Below the pieces are notes generated by a model. The model did no database searches. It was not told the origin of the DNA and saw nothing but the letters and a program-made list of their open reading frames with translations. DNA of 64,000 nt from Methanospirillum lacunae (lineage in GTDB: Archaea; Halobacteriota; Methanomicrobia; Methanomicrobiales; Methanospirillaceae): NCBI RefSeq assembly GCF_003173355.1, contig NZ_QGMY01000008.1, forward strand, positions 310,001 through 374,000. Reading direction: 5' to 3'. Of this stretch, positions 35,452 to 44,475 are shown piece after piece. Position 1 is the first letter of the stretch; each line of letters begins with the position of its first letter. A program made the position numbers and the translations under genes.

Positions 35452-35820
35452 ATGGCAAACTACGTTACCTTTGAAGTTTCTGACGAGATTCAGAACAAGG
35501 CACTTGAGGCAGTCGAAACGGCCCGAGAGACCGGCAAGATCAAGAAGGGCTCCAACGAGGCAACCAAGGCAGTCGAGCGCGGGATCGCCCAACTCGTCCT
35601 TATTGGTGCTGACGTTGAGCCTGCTGAAATTGTGATGCACCTTGGCCCACTCTGCGAAGAGAAGAAGGTTCCGTACATCTTCGTCACTAAACAGAACGAT
35701 ATCGGGGCTGCATGTGGCCTCGAGGTTGGATCTGCTGCTGCTGCCGTCATTAAACCCGGCAAGGCGAAGGAGATCGTTGACGAGATTGCAGGACAGATTG
35801 CTGCGCTTAAGGCCGAGTGA
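35452..35820 (+). CDS. rpl7ae: Ribosomal protein L7Ae
   Basis: The 122-residue RNA-binding protein has the archaeal L7Ae core ([68 protein letters not shown]). It binds K-turns in 23S rRNA, box C/D and H/ACA guide RNAs and RNase P RNA. The ATG at 35452 follows GAGGTG. It starts the usual archaeal L7Ae-S28e-L24e-Ndk cluster; the S28e frame begins 5 nt after its stop. Confidence 0.97.
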   Translation: MANYVTFEVSDEIQNKALEAVETARETGKIKKGSNEATKAVERGIAQLVLIGADVEPAEIVMHLGPLCEEKKVPYIFVTKQNDIGAACGLEVGSAAAAVIKPGKAKEIVDEIAGQIAALKAE

Positions 35821-35825
35821 GTCTC

Positions 35826-36032
35826 ATGTCTGACGCAACGCCCGCCGAAGTGATCGAGGTGATCGGCTCTACGGGTATGCATGGCGAAGCCATGCAGGTC
35901 AAGTGCCGGATACTCGATGGTCCAAACAAGGGACGAATTATTACCAGGAACACGGTTGGCCCCATCCGAGAAGGGGATGTTCTTATGCTCCTTGAGACAG
36001 AGCGTGAGGCAAAGAAGCTCTCCCGGAGGTGA
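35826..36032 (+). CDS. rps28e: Ribosomal protein S28e
   Basis: The 68-residue protein matches archaeal/eukaryotic eS28 ([60 protein letters not shown]). The ATG at 35826 gives the usual length; a GTG overlapping the L7Ae stop would add three residues. It is a small-subunit protein near the mRNA exit site. Confidence 0.97.
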   Translation: MSDATPAEVIEVIGSTGMHGEAMQVKCRILDGPNKGRIITRNTVGPIREGDVLMLLETEREAKKLSRR

Positions 36033-36040
36033 AAGCGGTG

Positions 36041-36229
36041 ATGCAATCACACGTTTGTTCGTTTTGTGGTGAGGGTATGGAGCCAGGAACCGGAAAGATG
36101 TTTGTCCGTAAGGATGGATCTATCTTCTACTTCTGCAGCACAAAGTGCCAGAAGAATTACAAACTCGGACGTATTCCACGTCGGGTTACCTGGACTGCAG
36201 CCGGCCGCAAGGCATTGGGTAAGGAGTAA
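36041..36229 (+). CDS. rpl24e: Ribosomal protein L24e
   Basis: The 62-residue zinc-ribbon protein has CSFCG and CSTKCQKNY as paired metal ligands and the [17 protein letters not shown] tail. The ATG at 36041 follows GGAGGTGA, which also contains a spurious in-frame GTG. It is a large-subunit protein specific to archaea and eukaryotes. Confidence 0.96.
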   Translation: MQSHVCSFCGEGMEPGTGKMFVRKDGSIFYFCSTKCQKNYKLGRIPRRVTWTAAGRKALGKE

Positions 36230-36232
36230 TCA

Positions 36233-36682
36233 ATGGAACAGACCTTCCTGATGGTCAAACCAGACGGGGTACAACGTGGCCTCGTCGGTGAGATCATCTC
36301 CCGTTTTGAACGTCGCGGATTTAAACTCGTGGCAGCAAAGTTCGAACGGCTTCCTGATGCCCGTGTAATGGAGCACTATGCAGAGCATGTGCAGAAACCA
36401 TTCTTCCCAGGTCTGAAAGCTTACATCACGAGCGGACCATGTTTCCTGATGGTGTTTGCAGGGAAGAATATTGTAAAGATCAGCAGAGACATGATCGGTG
36501 CCACGAACCCGGCCGGGGCTGCTCCCGGTACAATTCGTGGAGATCTGGCTCTTGAGATTGGGATGAATGTCATCCATGGATCAGACTCAGTAGAGACTGC
36601 AGCCCGTGAGATTGGAATTCATTTTAAACCTGAAGAACTTGCATCCTACACTCGTATAGACGAGCAGTATCTTTACGAATAA
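36233..36682 (+). CDS. ndk: Nucleoside diphosphate kinase
   Basis: The 149-residue enzyme has the family pattern [33 protein letters not shown] and the catalytic histidine in NVIHGSDS near residue 115. It equilibrates NDPs and NTPs with a phosphohistidine intermediate. It follows L24e by 3 nt, the classic archaeal arrangement. infB, often next in the cluster, is not adjacent here; a TPR gene follows instead. Confidence 0.97.
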   Translation: MEQTFLMVKPDGVQRGLVGEIISRFERRGFKLVAAKFERLPDARVMEHYAEHVQKPFFPGLKAYITSGPCFLMVFAGKNIVKISRDMIGATNPAGAAPGTIRGDLALEIGMNVIHGSDSVETAAREIGIHFKPEELASYTRIDEQYLYE

Positions 36683-36758
36683 CTACCTTTTTTGTCAGGC
36701 TTTCTGAGTCATGCTCATATGCGCCGCAGATCTAAATGAGTGAGAGTACCTGGTATCT

Positions 36759-37520
36759 ATGATCCCTTCCTGTTTATCACTTCGAATCTTCCATGCTGCT
36801 GCTTTGGTCTGGCTGATCCTGCTTTTGCTGGTTCTGCTTACCGGATGTATGAGTACTGGTGAGTGGAAAGAGAAAGGACAGAAGGATTTTCAGAATGGCA
36901 AATACCCTGATGCAATATCTGCATATGATCGGGCAATAGCAATCACTCCCAATGACAGTGAACTCTACTATCTCAAAGGACTGTCGCTATATGAGATGGT
37001 GCGGTATAAAGATGCCATCGACGCTTTTACTGATGCCATACGGCAGAATGGAAACTATTCACTGGCCTGGTTCTGGAAAGGTCGAACCAGTTATATGATG
37101 GGTGATTATGATGAAGCAGTTCGATCATTCTTTAAAGCAATTGAGATAGAACCTGCAAACACTGAATACTGGTATTATCGCGGGATGGCTCTCTCCAGTC
37201 GCGGTCAGTATGACATGGCGATTCAACACTTTGACAAGGCTTTGCTTATCGACAAGAATAATGAGAAGGTCTGGAGTGCCCGTGGATTTGCATATAACAT
37301 GAAGAAGCAATTTGAACCTGCGCTGTATTCCTATGAACAGGCGATCGTTGTCAATCCACAGAATGCCGAAAATTGGATCAATAAAGCGTCTGTTCTTAAG
37401 GCCATGGGAAAAGAAGCAGAGGCTAATGTGGCGATTGATAAAGCAAACCTTCTCTATAAAGAACAGGAGAAGGATATCAGTAAGAAGATCCCAAAAACTC
37501 CTCTTCAATTTTCATCCTGA
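36759..37520 (+). CDS. TPR-repeat lipoprotein
   Basis: The 253-residue protein has an N-terminal hydrophobic segment ending in a lipobox-like LLTGCMS (Cys near residue 31). About six TPR units follow (KGLSLYEMVRYKDAIDAFTDAIRQNGNYSLAWFWKGRTSYMMGDYDEAVRSFFKAIEIEP and similar). It is probably an exported, lipid-anchored scaffold. A paralogue of the same layout starts 97 nt downstream, suggesting a tandem duplication. The role is unknown. Confidence 0.8.
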   Translation: MIPSCLSLRIFHAAALVWLILLLLVLLTGCMSTGEWKEKGQKDFQNGKYPDAISAYDRAIAITPNDSELYYLKGLSLYEMVRYKDAIDAFTDAIRQNGNYSLAWFWKGRTSYMMGDYDEAVRSFFKAIEIEPANTEYWYYRGMALSSRGQYDMAIQHFDKALLIDKNNEKVWSARGFAYNMKKQFEPALYSYEQAIVVNPQNAENWINKASVLKAMGKEAEANVAIDKANLLYKEQEKDISKKIPKTPLQFSS

Positions 37521-37616
37521 AAATCTTTTTTTGGGTAATGTAGAGGAAGACATTTCCCCGTTCTTATCAAATCTGTTCTTCACTCGTGCCCTCTGGCATG
37601 TCACAGGTGATATCAG

Positions 37617-38342
37617 GTGTCTTCTCAGGAAATATTTCGGACTTTCATCCCTCTGGGTATTCTTATCCTTTGTATCTCTGTGTTCATTTCGGGTTGTGTT
37701 GGAACACAATGGACTGCTGCTGACTGGCTTGAAAAAGGGAATCAGTATGCAAATGAAGGTATGTACAAAAGTGCCGTTGATGCATATAACCAGTCATTGC
37801 AACTTGATTCCAGAAACTCTAAAGTCTATACCTATCGTGGGGTTGCTCTGGAACACATGGGCAGTTACGATGCTGCGATGAATGATTTTGAACAGGCACT
37901 CAGTATCAATCCAAATGAGAGTGGGGCATGGCAGGGTAAGGCAGCAACCTATATTGACACCAACGAATATCGTCAGGCAGTGAAAGCTGCCGATCGTGCT
38001 ATTGAATTAGCCAAAAACCCCGCTGATAAAGCTGAAAATGCCTACCTTCTTCGTGGGTTTGCATTAAATCGGCTTGAGGATTATGATACTGCCCTTCAGG
38101 CGTTTGACAAAGCTATTGAGATTGATCCAAAGCGGTTGGATCTCTGGCAGAATAAGGCATACTCGCTGACAAAACTGGGACGGTTTGTTGAAGTACTCAA
38201 ATGTTATGAAGTAATGACTGGTATCGAGCCTAATAATGCTGAAATCTGGAGTAAGAAAGGAGAGATCCATCTGGCTCTCGGACAAATTAACGAAGCAAAT
38301 GAGGCTTTTTCGATAGCGAAAAATCTCATAAAATCGAATTAA
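37617..38342 (+). CDS. TPR-repeat lipoprotein, paralogue of the upstream gene
   Basis: The 241-residue product has a hydrophobic leader with a lipobox-like FISGCVG (Cys near 27), then TPR units (EKGNQYANEGMYKSAVDAYNQSLQLDSRNSKVYTYRGVALEHMGSYDAAMNDFEQALSINP ...). A GTG at 37617 with GGTGAT upstream is the best start. Together with the gene upstream it forms a tandem pair; the intervening 96 nt have no clear terminator. Confidence 0.78.
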   Translation: MSSQEIFRTFIPLGILILCISVFISGCVGTQWTAADWLEKGNQYANEGMYKSAVDAYNQSLQLDSRNSKVYTYRGVALEHMGSYDAAMNDFEQALSINPNESGAWQGKAATYIDTNEYRQAVKAADRAIELAKNPADKAENAYLLRGFALNRLEDYDTALQAFDKAIEIDPKRLDLWQNKAYSLTKLGRFVEVLKCYEVMTGIEPNNAEIWSKKGEIHLALGQINEANEAFSIAKNLIKSN

Positions 38343-38534
38343 TGATTGGTGACCTGTTCGGATTCATCAGGATTTTCTCTTTTTACAGACTCTGATGGGG
38401 TAACAATCATTCATAAGCTTCAATACATTGACAAAAAAATTCAAGATATTATTCACGTTCCCATTGGTTCTCATGTTTCATAGTATGGGTGATGGCCCTG
38501 TGAAAAAAAGGGTTATGTTTGCCAAGGTTTCGGT

Positions 38535-39320
38535 CTATCCGAAGTGATAAATAAAGTAAACGATGACTACGACACCTATGAAAATCAATGAGAAACTGTC
38601 AATCCTGTGGAATTCAAGTTCATGAAATGGAAGGGTCTTTTTGCTTCGGTATCCTCTCAAATCAAGGGTCAGTCCAAGGACCTGTGTTTTGGCAAGTGAA
38701 TTTGCGACAAGTGGAATAATAATCGGCCTAAGACTCTTTACTTTCCCTATCGCACCTGTTCCCGGATTATATCCACGGGAAAGTTGCGCTTCATGAATTC
38801 TGGTCGCTTCGAGCTGAAGACTTGGGATAAACCTGAGTGCTATGAGAAACATCAGGATGTAATCCACAGGCATATGGAATGCGAGAAGTGCTGTAACCAG
38901 TTCACTTGGTTTTGTTGTGACGATGAAGAGATGGAATGAGAGGATCATCACGATAAATCGGAATGTGAAGAGGAGACCAAGTCCGAACCCACCTTCTGTA
39001 ATGGGTAACATCCCTCCTATCAATGGAACTGATGCAGGAATTAGAGTAAAGTATGTCACTCCTTGTTGAACGGTAAGGGTGGTTACAAGCAGAAGAAATA
39101 CTCCTAGCATAATAAGAAAGGGGATCTGTTTGCTGATCTCGCGGTACATCCCTGACACAGATGCACCAATGGCGATGACCAGAATCAACCCCGCAAGAAA
39201 GATTGCACTTGGAGTAAGCACACTCATGCCTACGATTAACACGACGATGATCAGTTTTGTTACTGGATTGAGTCTGTGGAGTATCCCCTTTCCTGGAATG
39301 TATTGGAGGATCTCTGTCAT
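38535..39320 (-). CDS. ecfT: ECF transporter transmembrane component EcfT
   Basis: The 261-residue membrane protein has about five helices and the EcfT signatures near its C-terminal half (LQLEATRIHEAQLSRGYNPGTG, then QVLGLTLDLRGY with the second charged ARG-like segment). It couples the ATPase to the substrate-binding S component. It overlaps EcfA by 4 nt in a three-gene leftward operon. Confidence 0.9.
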   Translation of the reverse strand: MTEILQYIPGKGILHRLNPVTKLIIVVLIVGMSVLTPSAIFLAGLILVIAIGASVSGMYREISKQIPFLIMLGVFLLLVTTLTVQQGVTYFTLIPASVPLIGGMLPITEGGFGLGLLFTFRFIVMILSFHLFIVTTKPSELVTALLAFHMPVDYILMFLIALRFIPSLQLEATRIHEAQLSRGYNPGTGAIGKVKSLRPIIIPLVANSLAKTQVLGLTLDLRGYRSKKTLPFHELEFHRIDSFSLIFIGVVVIVYFIYHFG

Positions 39321-40750
39321 GCCTTTACCCTCTGGTTTGAGTAATCACCACTAACAGCCCCGTTCTTCATCACAATAATCCGTTCTGCATTCTCTTCTGC
39401 AATCCTCATATTGTGGGTGACCATAATGATAGTGTGCCCCTGATTCTGGAGTGACTTCATCAGTGTCATCATCCTGTCTGACTCAACCTCGTCAAGTCCG
39501 GTTGTCGGTTCATCAAGGATAATGATCTCTGGCTCCATAGCAAGGATACAGGATACTGCAAGCCGTTGTCTCTCACCACGAGAAAGGTGGCGAGGGTAAG
39601 TTTTTTCCTGTTCCTCTAACCTCACCATCGTCAGAACGTTCTTTATACGGTCATCGGGATCAGAAGCCTGTATGTTATTCAATCCAAACCGGATCTCTTC
39701 GTCAACAGTATCTGCAAATAGCATGGTGTCAGGGTTCTGAAACACTAGTCCAGTATGACGAACCAGAGTCATTACCGGCTCTGCGGTTGCATCTAGATCA
39801 AGTACCTTAATAATACCAGTGTCAGGCCTGAGAAGACCGTTCAGGTGCTTGACAAGTGTCGTCTTTCCTGATCCATTCTCTCCAAGTAGAGCGACGAATT
39901 CACCTGGGAAGATTGAGATGCTAACACTGTTGAGAGCCGCAATGTTACCGTACTTATGGTATACGTTTTCAATCCTGATGATTGGATCTAATTTAGGTGG
40001 CAGGAATGGGGAAAGATCCGGATCTTCATACAGTGCTGTTAGTGTTCCCTGGGTATGGGGGAAGAGCTCATCAAAGGTTCCCTGTCTGGAGATTTTTCCA
40101 TGGTTAAGTTCAATAACACGATCTGCCACCCCTCGGTACCCTTCAAGGGAATGATCTACAACAATGACCGTTTTTCCTTCAGCCTTGAGTCCTTTTAGAA
40201 CCTCGATTATTTTTCCAGTGGCCCGGACATCCAGTTCTGATGTTGGTTCATCAAGAATCAGGACCTGTGTGTCCATGGCTAAAGCGGCTGCTATCGCGAC
40301 ACGTTGTTTCTGCCCTCCGGATAAAGCATATGGTGGTCGCTCACGGAGATGGGCTATCTCGCATAGGTCCATCACATGGTTGATTCTTTCCCGTCGCTCT
40401 GTAGTTGTTGCCAACCGGGTCTCAAGGCCTGATGCAATCTCCTCTTCAACACTGGTAAAAATAAGCTGGGCATCAGCGTCATCAAAAACCATGCTGATAT
40501 ACTGGTTGAGCTGGCTCATTCCCTCGTAATCTGCAATGGGACGACCCAGAAAAGAGAGGTGACCAGCTAGTGTCCCACCAAACTCATGTTGCAGAATTCC
40601 TGCAAGGGCAAGGCAGAGGGTTGTTTTCCCAGCTGCCGTAGGACCTGTGATGAGGATTAATTCTCCAGGGCCTATAGAGAGTGTGACATCTTTAAGTGCC
40701 GGTTTTGTGCTTAAGGGGTAGGTGTAACTCAAATTTGTTGCTAGAATCAT
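39317..40750 (-). CDS. Fused double ATP-binding ECF transporter protein (EcfA1-EcfA2-like)
   Basis: The 477-residue protein holds two complete ABC ATPase domains. Domain 1 has GPTAAGKTTLC, LSGGQKQRVAIA and ILDEPTSELD; domain 2 has GENGSGKTTLVKH, LSRGERQRLAVS and ILDEPTTGLDE. Bacteria usually encode two separate ATPases; here they are one chain, as in several archaea. It powers vitamin or metal uptake with EcfT and the S component. It overlaps the genes on both sides by 4 nt. Confidence 0.92.
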   Translation of the reverse strand: MILATNLSYTYPLSTKPALKDVTLSIGPGELILITGPTAAGKTTLCLALAGILQHEFGGTLAGHLSFLGRPIADYEGMSQLNQYISMVFDDADAQLIFTSVEEEIASGLETRLATTTERRERINHVMDLCEIAHLRERPPYALSGGQKQRVAIAAALAMDTQVLILDEPTSELDVRATGKIIEVLKGLKAEGKTVIVVDHSLEGYRGVADRVIELNHGKISRQGTFDELFPHTQGTLTALYEDPDLSPFLPPKLDPIIRIENVYHKYGNIAALNSVSISIFPGEFVALLGENGSGKTTLVKHLNGLLRPDTGIIKVLDLDATAEPVMTLVRHTGLVFQNPDTMLFADTVDEEIRFGLNNIQASDPDDRIKNVLTMVRLEEQEKTYPRHLSRGERQRLAVSCILAMEPEIIILDEPTTGLDEVESDRMMTLMKSLQNQGHTIIMVTHNMRIAEENAERIIVMKNGAVSGDYSNQRVKA

Positions 40751-41301
40751 GCCCTGCCCCGGGAAAGGACGCGTGCTGCTGGAATATAAAGAATCTGGGC
40801 AACCACCGTGTTGAGAATGGCTGTCGGAAGAACGATTGTTACCATCATCAGCGAGAAGAATGCATACAGGCTTGTTGCAGTAAAGGCCTTGTACAACATT
40901 CCCGGAGCAATCATTACCAGAATCATAACGATTGCGACAAATACCAGACCACTTACAACCGTTGCAACGAGAGTTGAAAGTGCTGGTGCAAATTTGATAC
41001 GTTCTTTTGTGGCTAGGAACACGGCGAGACAGACAATGGCTCCGAGTGGTTCACTGATTAGGTTTGCTGGAGGGAAGAGTGAATGACTGATTAACGCACT
41101 AATGATTCCTCCGACAATTCCTATCCCAAGTGCCTCTTTAAATCTGGGAGCGATGAGCATGATCGCCAGACAGTAAAAAATGATCACAAAGTTTGGGACG
41201 ATGGGTGAGGGTACAAGGGCGGTTGCAATCAGACGGGCAATGGCTCCCACAGCAAGGAGGATTCCAACAATAGCGATATCCTGTGACTTCATATTTTTCA
41301 C
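40747..41301 (-). CDS. ECF transporter substrate-specificity (S) component
   Basis: The 184-residue protein has six hydrophobic helices and an N-terminal DIAIVGILLAVGAIARLIATALVPSPIVPNFVIIFYCLAIMLIAPRFKEALGIGIVGGIISAL pattern typical of S components (the Ala-rich helix that docks on EcfT). It sits first in the EcfS-EcfA-EcfT operon. The sequence does not let me name the substrate; a vitamin, tryptophan-like compound or metal are all possible. ATGs at 41301 and 41292 compete as the start. Confidence 0.82.
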   Translation of the reverse strand: MKNMKSQDIAIVGILLAVGAIARLIATALVPSPIVPNFVIIFYCLAIMLIAPRFKEALGIGIVGGIISALISHSLFPPANLISEPLGAIVCLAVFLATKERIKFAPALSTLVATVVSGLVFVAIVMILVMIAPGMLYKAFTATSLYAFFSLMMVTIVLPTAILNTVVAQILYIPAARVLSRGRA

Positions 41302-41437
41302 TCAATGATTTCTTAGTCAAACTTGTTAGATGTGTGAGCAATGAACACTATCTCATGATAGTAAATTCATATGACAACATAATGCATCTATGTACTTAAT
41401 TGTTCAATTTGCCATATATAGATTCTTACTTCCTGAT

Positions 41438-42154
41438 CTAGATGATTCCTCCATAATCTTGTAAACATACAGTATGCCGAATGAATTCTCCCTCATAGAA
41501 AACAAAAACATTCACCGTTTCACCTTTTGCAAATTCCCTCATTTTTTGATCATAGATCTTCCTTACATGTCGTTCGCCTGATTTTGCGAAGAGATCTATC
41601 AACGCCCGGTAAAATCCGATCATCTGGCTGAGCCAATCCATTTCGTATACCTTGGTTTCTTGTGCCAGGGTAATGCTCTCATTATCACTGATTTGAGTAT
41701 TATATTCACCATGTTCGTTCAGACCGCTGATCTGTCTGAATGTCAGGATCCCTTTTTCATCTGGTTCGCGGTGGAGCATGTAAGGATATACCCGGCATAT
41801 GGAGAATCGTTCATTGTAAATTCTGCATTTTCCATCAATAAGATGAACACACAATCCTTCCATAGTTGTTCGAAGGGCATATCCTGAAACATAAAAATTC
41901 CCCTTTCTGTCGCAGATCTCAAAAAAAGGGGCTGGGATAATTGCCTCGGGGCAGATTTCCATCGCTCTCCGGGTATCCTGGTCCAGCAAGAATACATGCC
42001 CATTCTGAGCGGTCATACAACAGTTCCCGCATCTTGTACAGGAAAACCCGACTTCCCTGATAATTACAGCAAGGTCTTTTACCGGAAAATTTTGCAGGAG
42101 TTCACGTTCTTCTGAAAATCGTGTTAGTTCCCTGTTCAGGAAAGGATCTGTCAT
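41438..42154 (-). CDS. YkgJ-family cysteine-cluster protein (second copy)
   Basis: The 238-residue protein has the CTRCGNCCMTAQNG motif near residues 35-48 and CRIYNERFSICRVYPYML near 110-127, like the member at 20448. A longer C-terminal region (KIYDQKMREFAKGETVNVFVFYEGEF) is specific to this copy. It probably binds an iron-sulfur cluster or zinc; function unknown. It is divergent from the PPK2-like gene. Confidence 0.8.
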   Translation of the reverse strand: MTDPFLNRELTRFSEERELLQNFPVKDLAVIIREVGFSCTRCGNCCMTAQNGHVFLLDQDTRRAMEICPEAIIPAPFFEICDRKGNFYVSGYALRTTMEGLCVHLIDGKCRIYNERFSICRVYPYMLHREPDEKGILTFRQISGLNEHGEYNTQISDNESITLAQETKVYEMDWLSQMIGFYRALIDLFAKSGERHVRKIYDQKMREFAKGETVNVFVFYEGEFIRHTVCLQDYGGII

Positions 42155-42258
42155 TCCTCAATAAGATGTGAGGCATACAGGCTTATCTTTGGCGGAGGTT
42201 TGAACTATTGATTCAGGTTCCCCAATGTATAACCGTAATAACTGCAGAAAGGAGGTAC

Positions 42259-43764
42259 ATGCTTGAGACATTTGATCTCTCAATAAAGATACCCAAGGAC
42301 GATTACGCCTCAATTGCTGATCCCCTGAGCATTGGAACTGGAGAACTGCAGCGGGAGGTTCGAAAGCGTGGAAAATCAGTAATTATTGTTTTTGAAGGAT
42401 GGCGAGGATCCGGTATTTCTCAGGTTATCAATAAATTGCTCCATGCATTTGATCCACGTGGTGTACGGGTGTATGCGACAGACGAACCAGATGATATAGA
42501 GCGGGATCACTCTCTGATGTGGCGTTTCTGGACAAAAGTTCCACCATATGGGCAGATAGCCATTTTTGACAGGAGTTGGTATACCTCAATGCTTGTTGAA
42601 AGGGTAGAGAGAATGCATGAGGACGAAATACCATCGCACTGTATTTCGGATATCATAGGGTTTGAAGAACAGATAACAGGTGATGGTAATCTCATCATCA
42701 AGTTTTTCCTACACATCAGCAAGCAGGAACAGAAGAAACGGTTGTCAGACCTGGAGGATGATCCATTCACATACCAGGCGAGATACCTCAGGCGAAAAGA
42801 AGGCATGTATCAATATAATCTGTTCCTTCCTGTCATTGAGAAGATGCTCATGAAAACTGATCTGCCTACAAGTCCCTGGATAATCGTAGAAGCAGAGCAA
42901 CTTAAGTACGCCCATGTAAAAATCCTCCGGACCGTCAATTCGATGATCGAAGGCTGGCTGGCAAATCGTGATGAAGATTCATCTGATAATTCCCAGTTTT
43001 TTGCAGTACAGGGAGTCATGAAAAACATCGGAGAAACTAGTATCCTGGATACTGTTGATCTATCAAAGTCATATACAAAAGATGAGTATAAGCCGCTTCT
43101 TGAGCAATACCAGGAAGACCTAAAACGGATTCAGTTTATTACTTATCGCCAGGGTATCCCTGTGGTAATAGTTTTCGAGGGTTGGGATGCAGCAGGAAAA
43201 GGTGGTTGCATTATAAGGCTTACTAACCCGCTAAATCCGAGAGGGTATGTTGTGGAGCCGATAGGTTCACCTAATGATTACGAGAAACTTCATCATTATC
43301 TCTGGAGATTTTATCCGAAATTTCCACGTAAAGGTCATATCACGATTTTTGACCGCTCATGGTATGGCAGGGTTCTTGTGGAACGCGTGGAAAAATTCTG
43401 TCGCGAGGATGAATGGCAGAGAGCATATCATGAGATCAATGCCATGGAAGAACAACTGGCGAGGAATGGTGTAGTAATTGTCAAGTTCTGGCTTCATATC
43501 GATCAGGATGAGCAATTGAAACGGTTTAATGAACGTGAAAACAGTGAGTACAAGCGGTATAAGATTACTGATGAGGACTGGCGAAATCGAAAAAGGTGGG
43601 ATGAGTATGAACTTGCGGTCAATGCCATGATTCGCAGGACAAGCACACCCGAGGCTCCATGGACAATCATTCCCGCGAATAATAAATATTATGCCCGGAT
43701 TATGACAATAAAAACTGTAATCGAAGCAATAGAAAAGAAGATTGGAGAGAAGGGTTTACTCTAA
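42259..43764 (+). CDS. Two-domain PPK2-family polyphosphate:nucleotide phosphotransferase
   Basis: The 501-residue product has two homologous PPK2 domains. Domain 2 keeps the family Walker A (EGWDAAGKGG near 307) and Walker B region (IFDRSWYGRVLVERVE). In domain 1 the loop is GWRGSGIS (47-54), so the catalytic lysine is missing, although DRSWYTSMLVERVE remains. Two-domain (class II) members mainly phosphorylate AMP to ADP using polyphosphate. The degenerate first loop suggests a structural or regulatory N-terminal half. The ATG at 42259 follows AAGGAGGT; an upstream TTG at 42208 is rejected. Confidence 0.88.
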   Translation: MLETFDLSIKIPKDDYASIADPLSIGTGELQREVRKRGKSVIIVFEGWRGSGISQVINKLLHAFDPRGVRVYATDEPDDIERDHSLMWRFWTKVPPYGQIAIFDRSWYTSMLVERVERMHEDEIPSHCISDIIGFEEQITGDGNLIIKFFLHISKQEQKKRLSDLEDDPFTYQARYLRRKEGMYQYNLFLPVIEKMLMKTDLPTSPWIIVEAEQLKYAHVKILRTVNSMIEGWLANRDEDSSDNSQFFAVQGVMKNIGETSILDTVDLSKSYTKDEYKPLLEQYQEDLKRIQFITYRQGIPVVIVFEGWDAAGKGGCIIRLTNPLNPRGYVVEPIGSPNDYEKLHHYLWRFYPKFPRKGHITIFDRSWYGRVLVERVEKFCREDEWQRAYHEINAMEEQLARNGVVIVKFWLHIDQDEQLKRFNERENSEYKRYKITDEDWRNRKRWDEYELAVNAMIRRTSTPEAPWTIIPANNKYYARIMTIKTVIEAIEKKIGEKGLL

Positions 43765-43778
43765 TTCACGTTCCCTTT

Positions 43779-44408
43779 TTATTCCAACAGGATTTTATGC
43801 AGTTCCCGGCATCGTTTCCGCTCTTCTTCAAATCGGTTGATGATATCATGTAACTCTGGCATGTCAAAATCCGTTTCTATGGTGCCATCAGTTCTGATTG
43901 GATAAATTCGCCCTAATATTGTAATTAAACGCTTTCCAATGAGTGTCCTGTGTCGGACATTTGAATACTCAACAATGAGATTAGAATCTCCTCCTTTTGC
44001 AGTTGCCTGATCCATCTCTCTGCTGATCATCTCCTTTCGTTCCCTGACACCTTCTACTGATTTCACAAGGTCTGGCAGACGAACCGGTTTAATCAGATAG
44101 TCTTCTATCTGGTCTCCGTATTTCATTACATCCTTTATGGTGAGGCTTTTACCGGTCTGCATGATGATAGGAACGTGCCGGGTTTCTTCATTATTTTTAA
44201 TATGCGACAGTGTTTCCCAACCATCCATTGGTTTCATCATTACATCAAGGATAATAATGTCTGGAATTTCTGCATCTATTAGTTCAAGAGCTTCCTTTCC
44301 TGATATCGCTCCCCGTGCATCGTACCCCTGCTGTTTAAGCGTCTCAACAAACGCCATCTTTAGCAGCGCCTCATCATCAATGTACAGGACTTTCAAACCG
44401 GTAGTCAT
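43779..44408 (-). CDS. Response regulator with a C-terminal helical domain
   Basis: The 209-residue product has a REC domain in residues 1-125 with Asp11/12, phospho-acceptor Asp55 (ILDVMMKP) and the conserved Lys near 107 (YLIKPV). A helical C-terminal region follows (EYSNVRHRTLIGKRLITILGRIY, then a charged helix). The paralogue at 47647-48276 has the same two-part layout. No DNA-binding domain is evident. The cognate kinase is not adjacent. Confidence 0.85.
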   Translation of the reverse strand: MTTGLKVLYIDDEALLKMAFVETLKQQGYDARGAISGKEALELIDAEIPDIIILDVMMKPMDGWETLSHIKNNEETRHVPIIMQTGKSLTIKDVMKYGDQIEDYLIKPVRLPDLVKSVEGVRERKEMISREMDQATAKGGDSNLIVEYSNVRHRTLIGKRLITILGRIYPIRTDGTIETDFDMPELHDIINRFEEERKRCRELHKILLE

Positions 44409-44475
44409 TACCCTCTCCCTTATAACCGGATATTATCCCTCTGTATCCGGTCCAAATGGTATGATGTAGTGTGAG

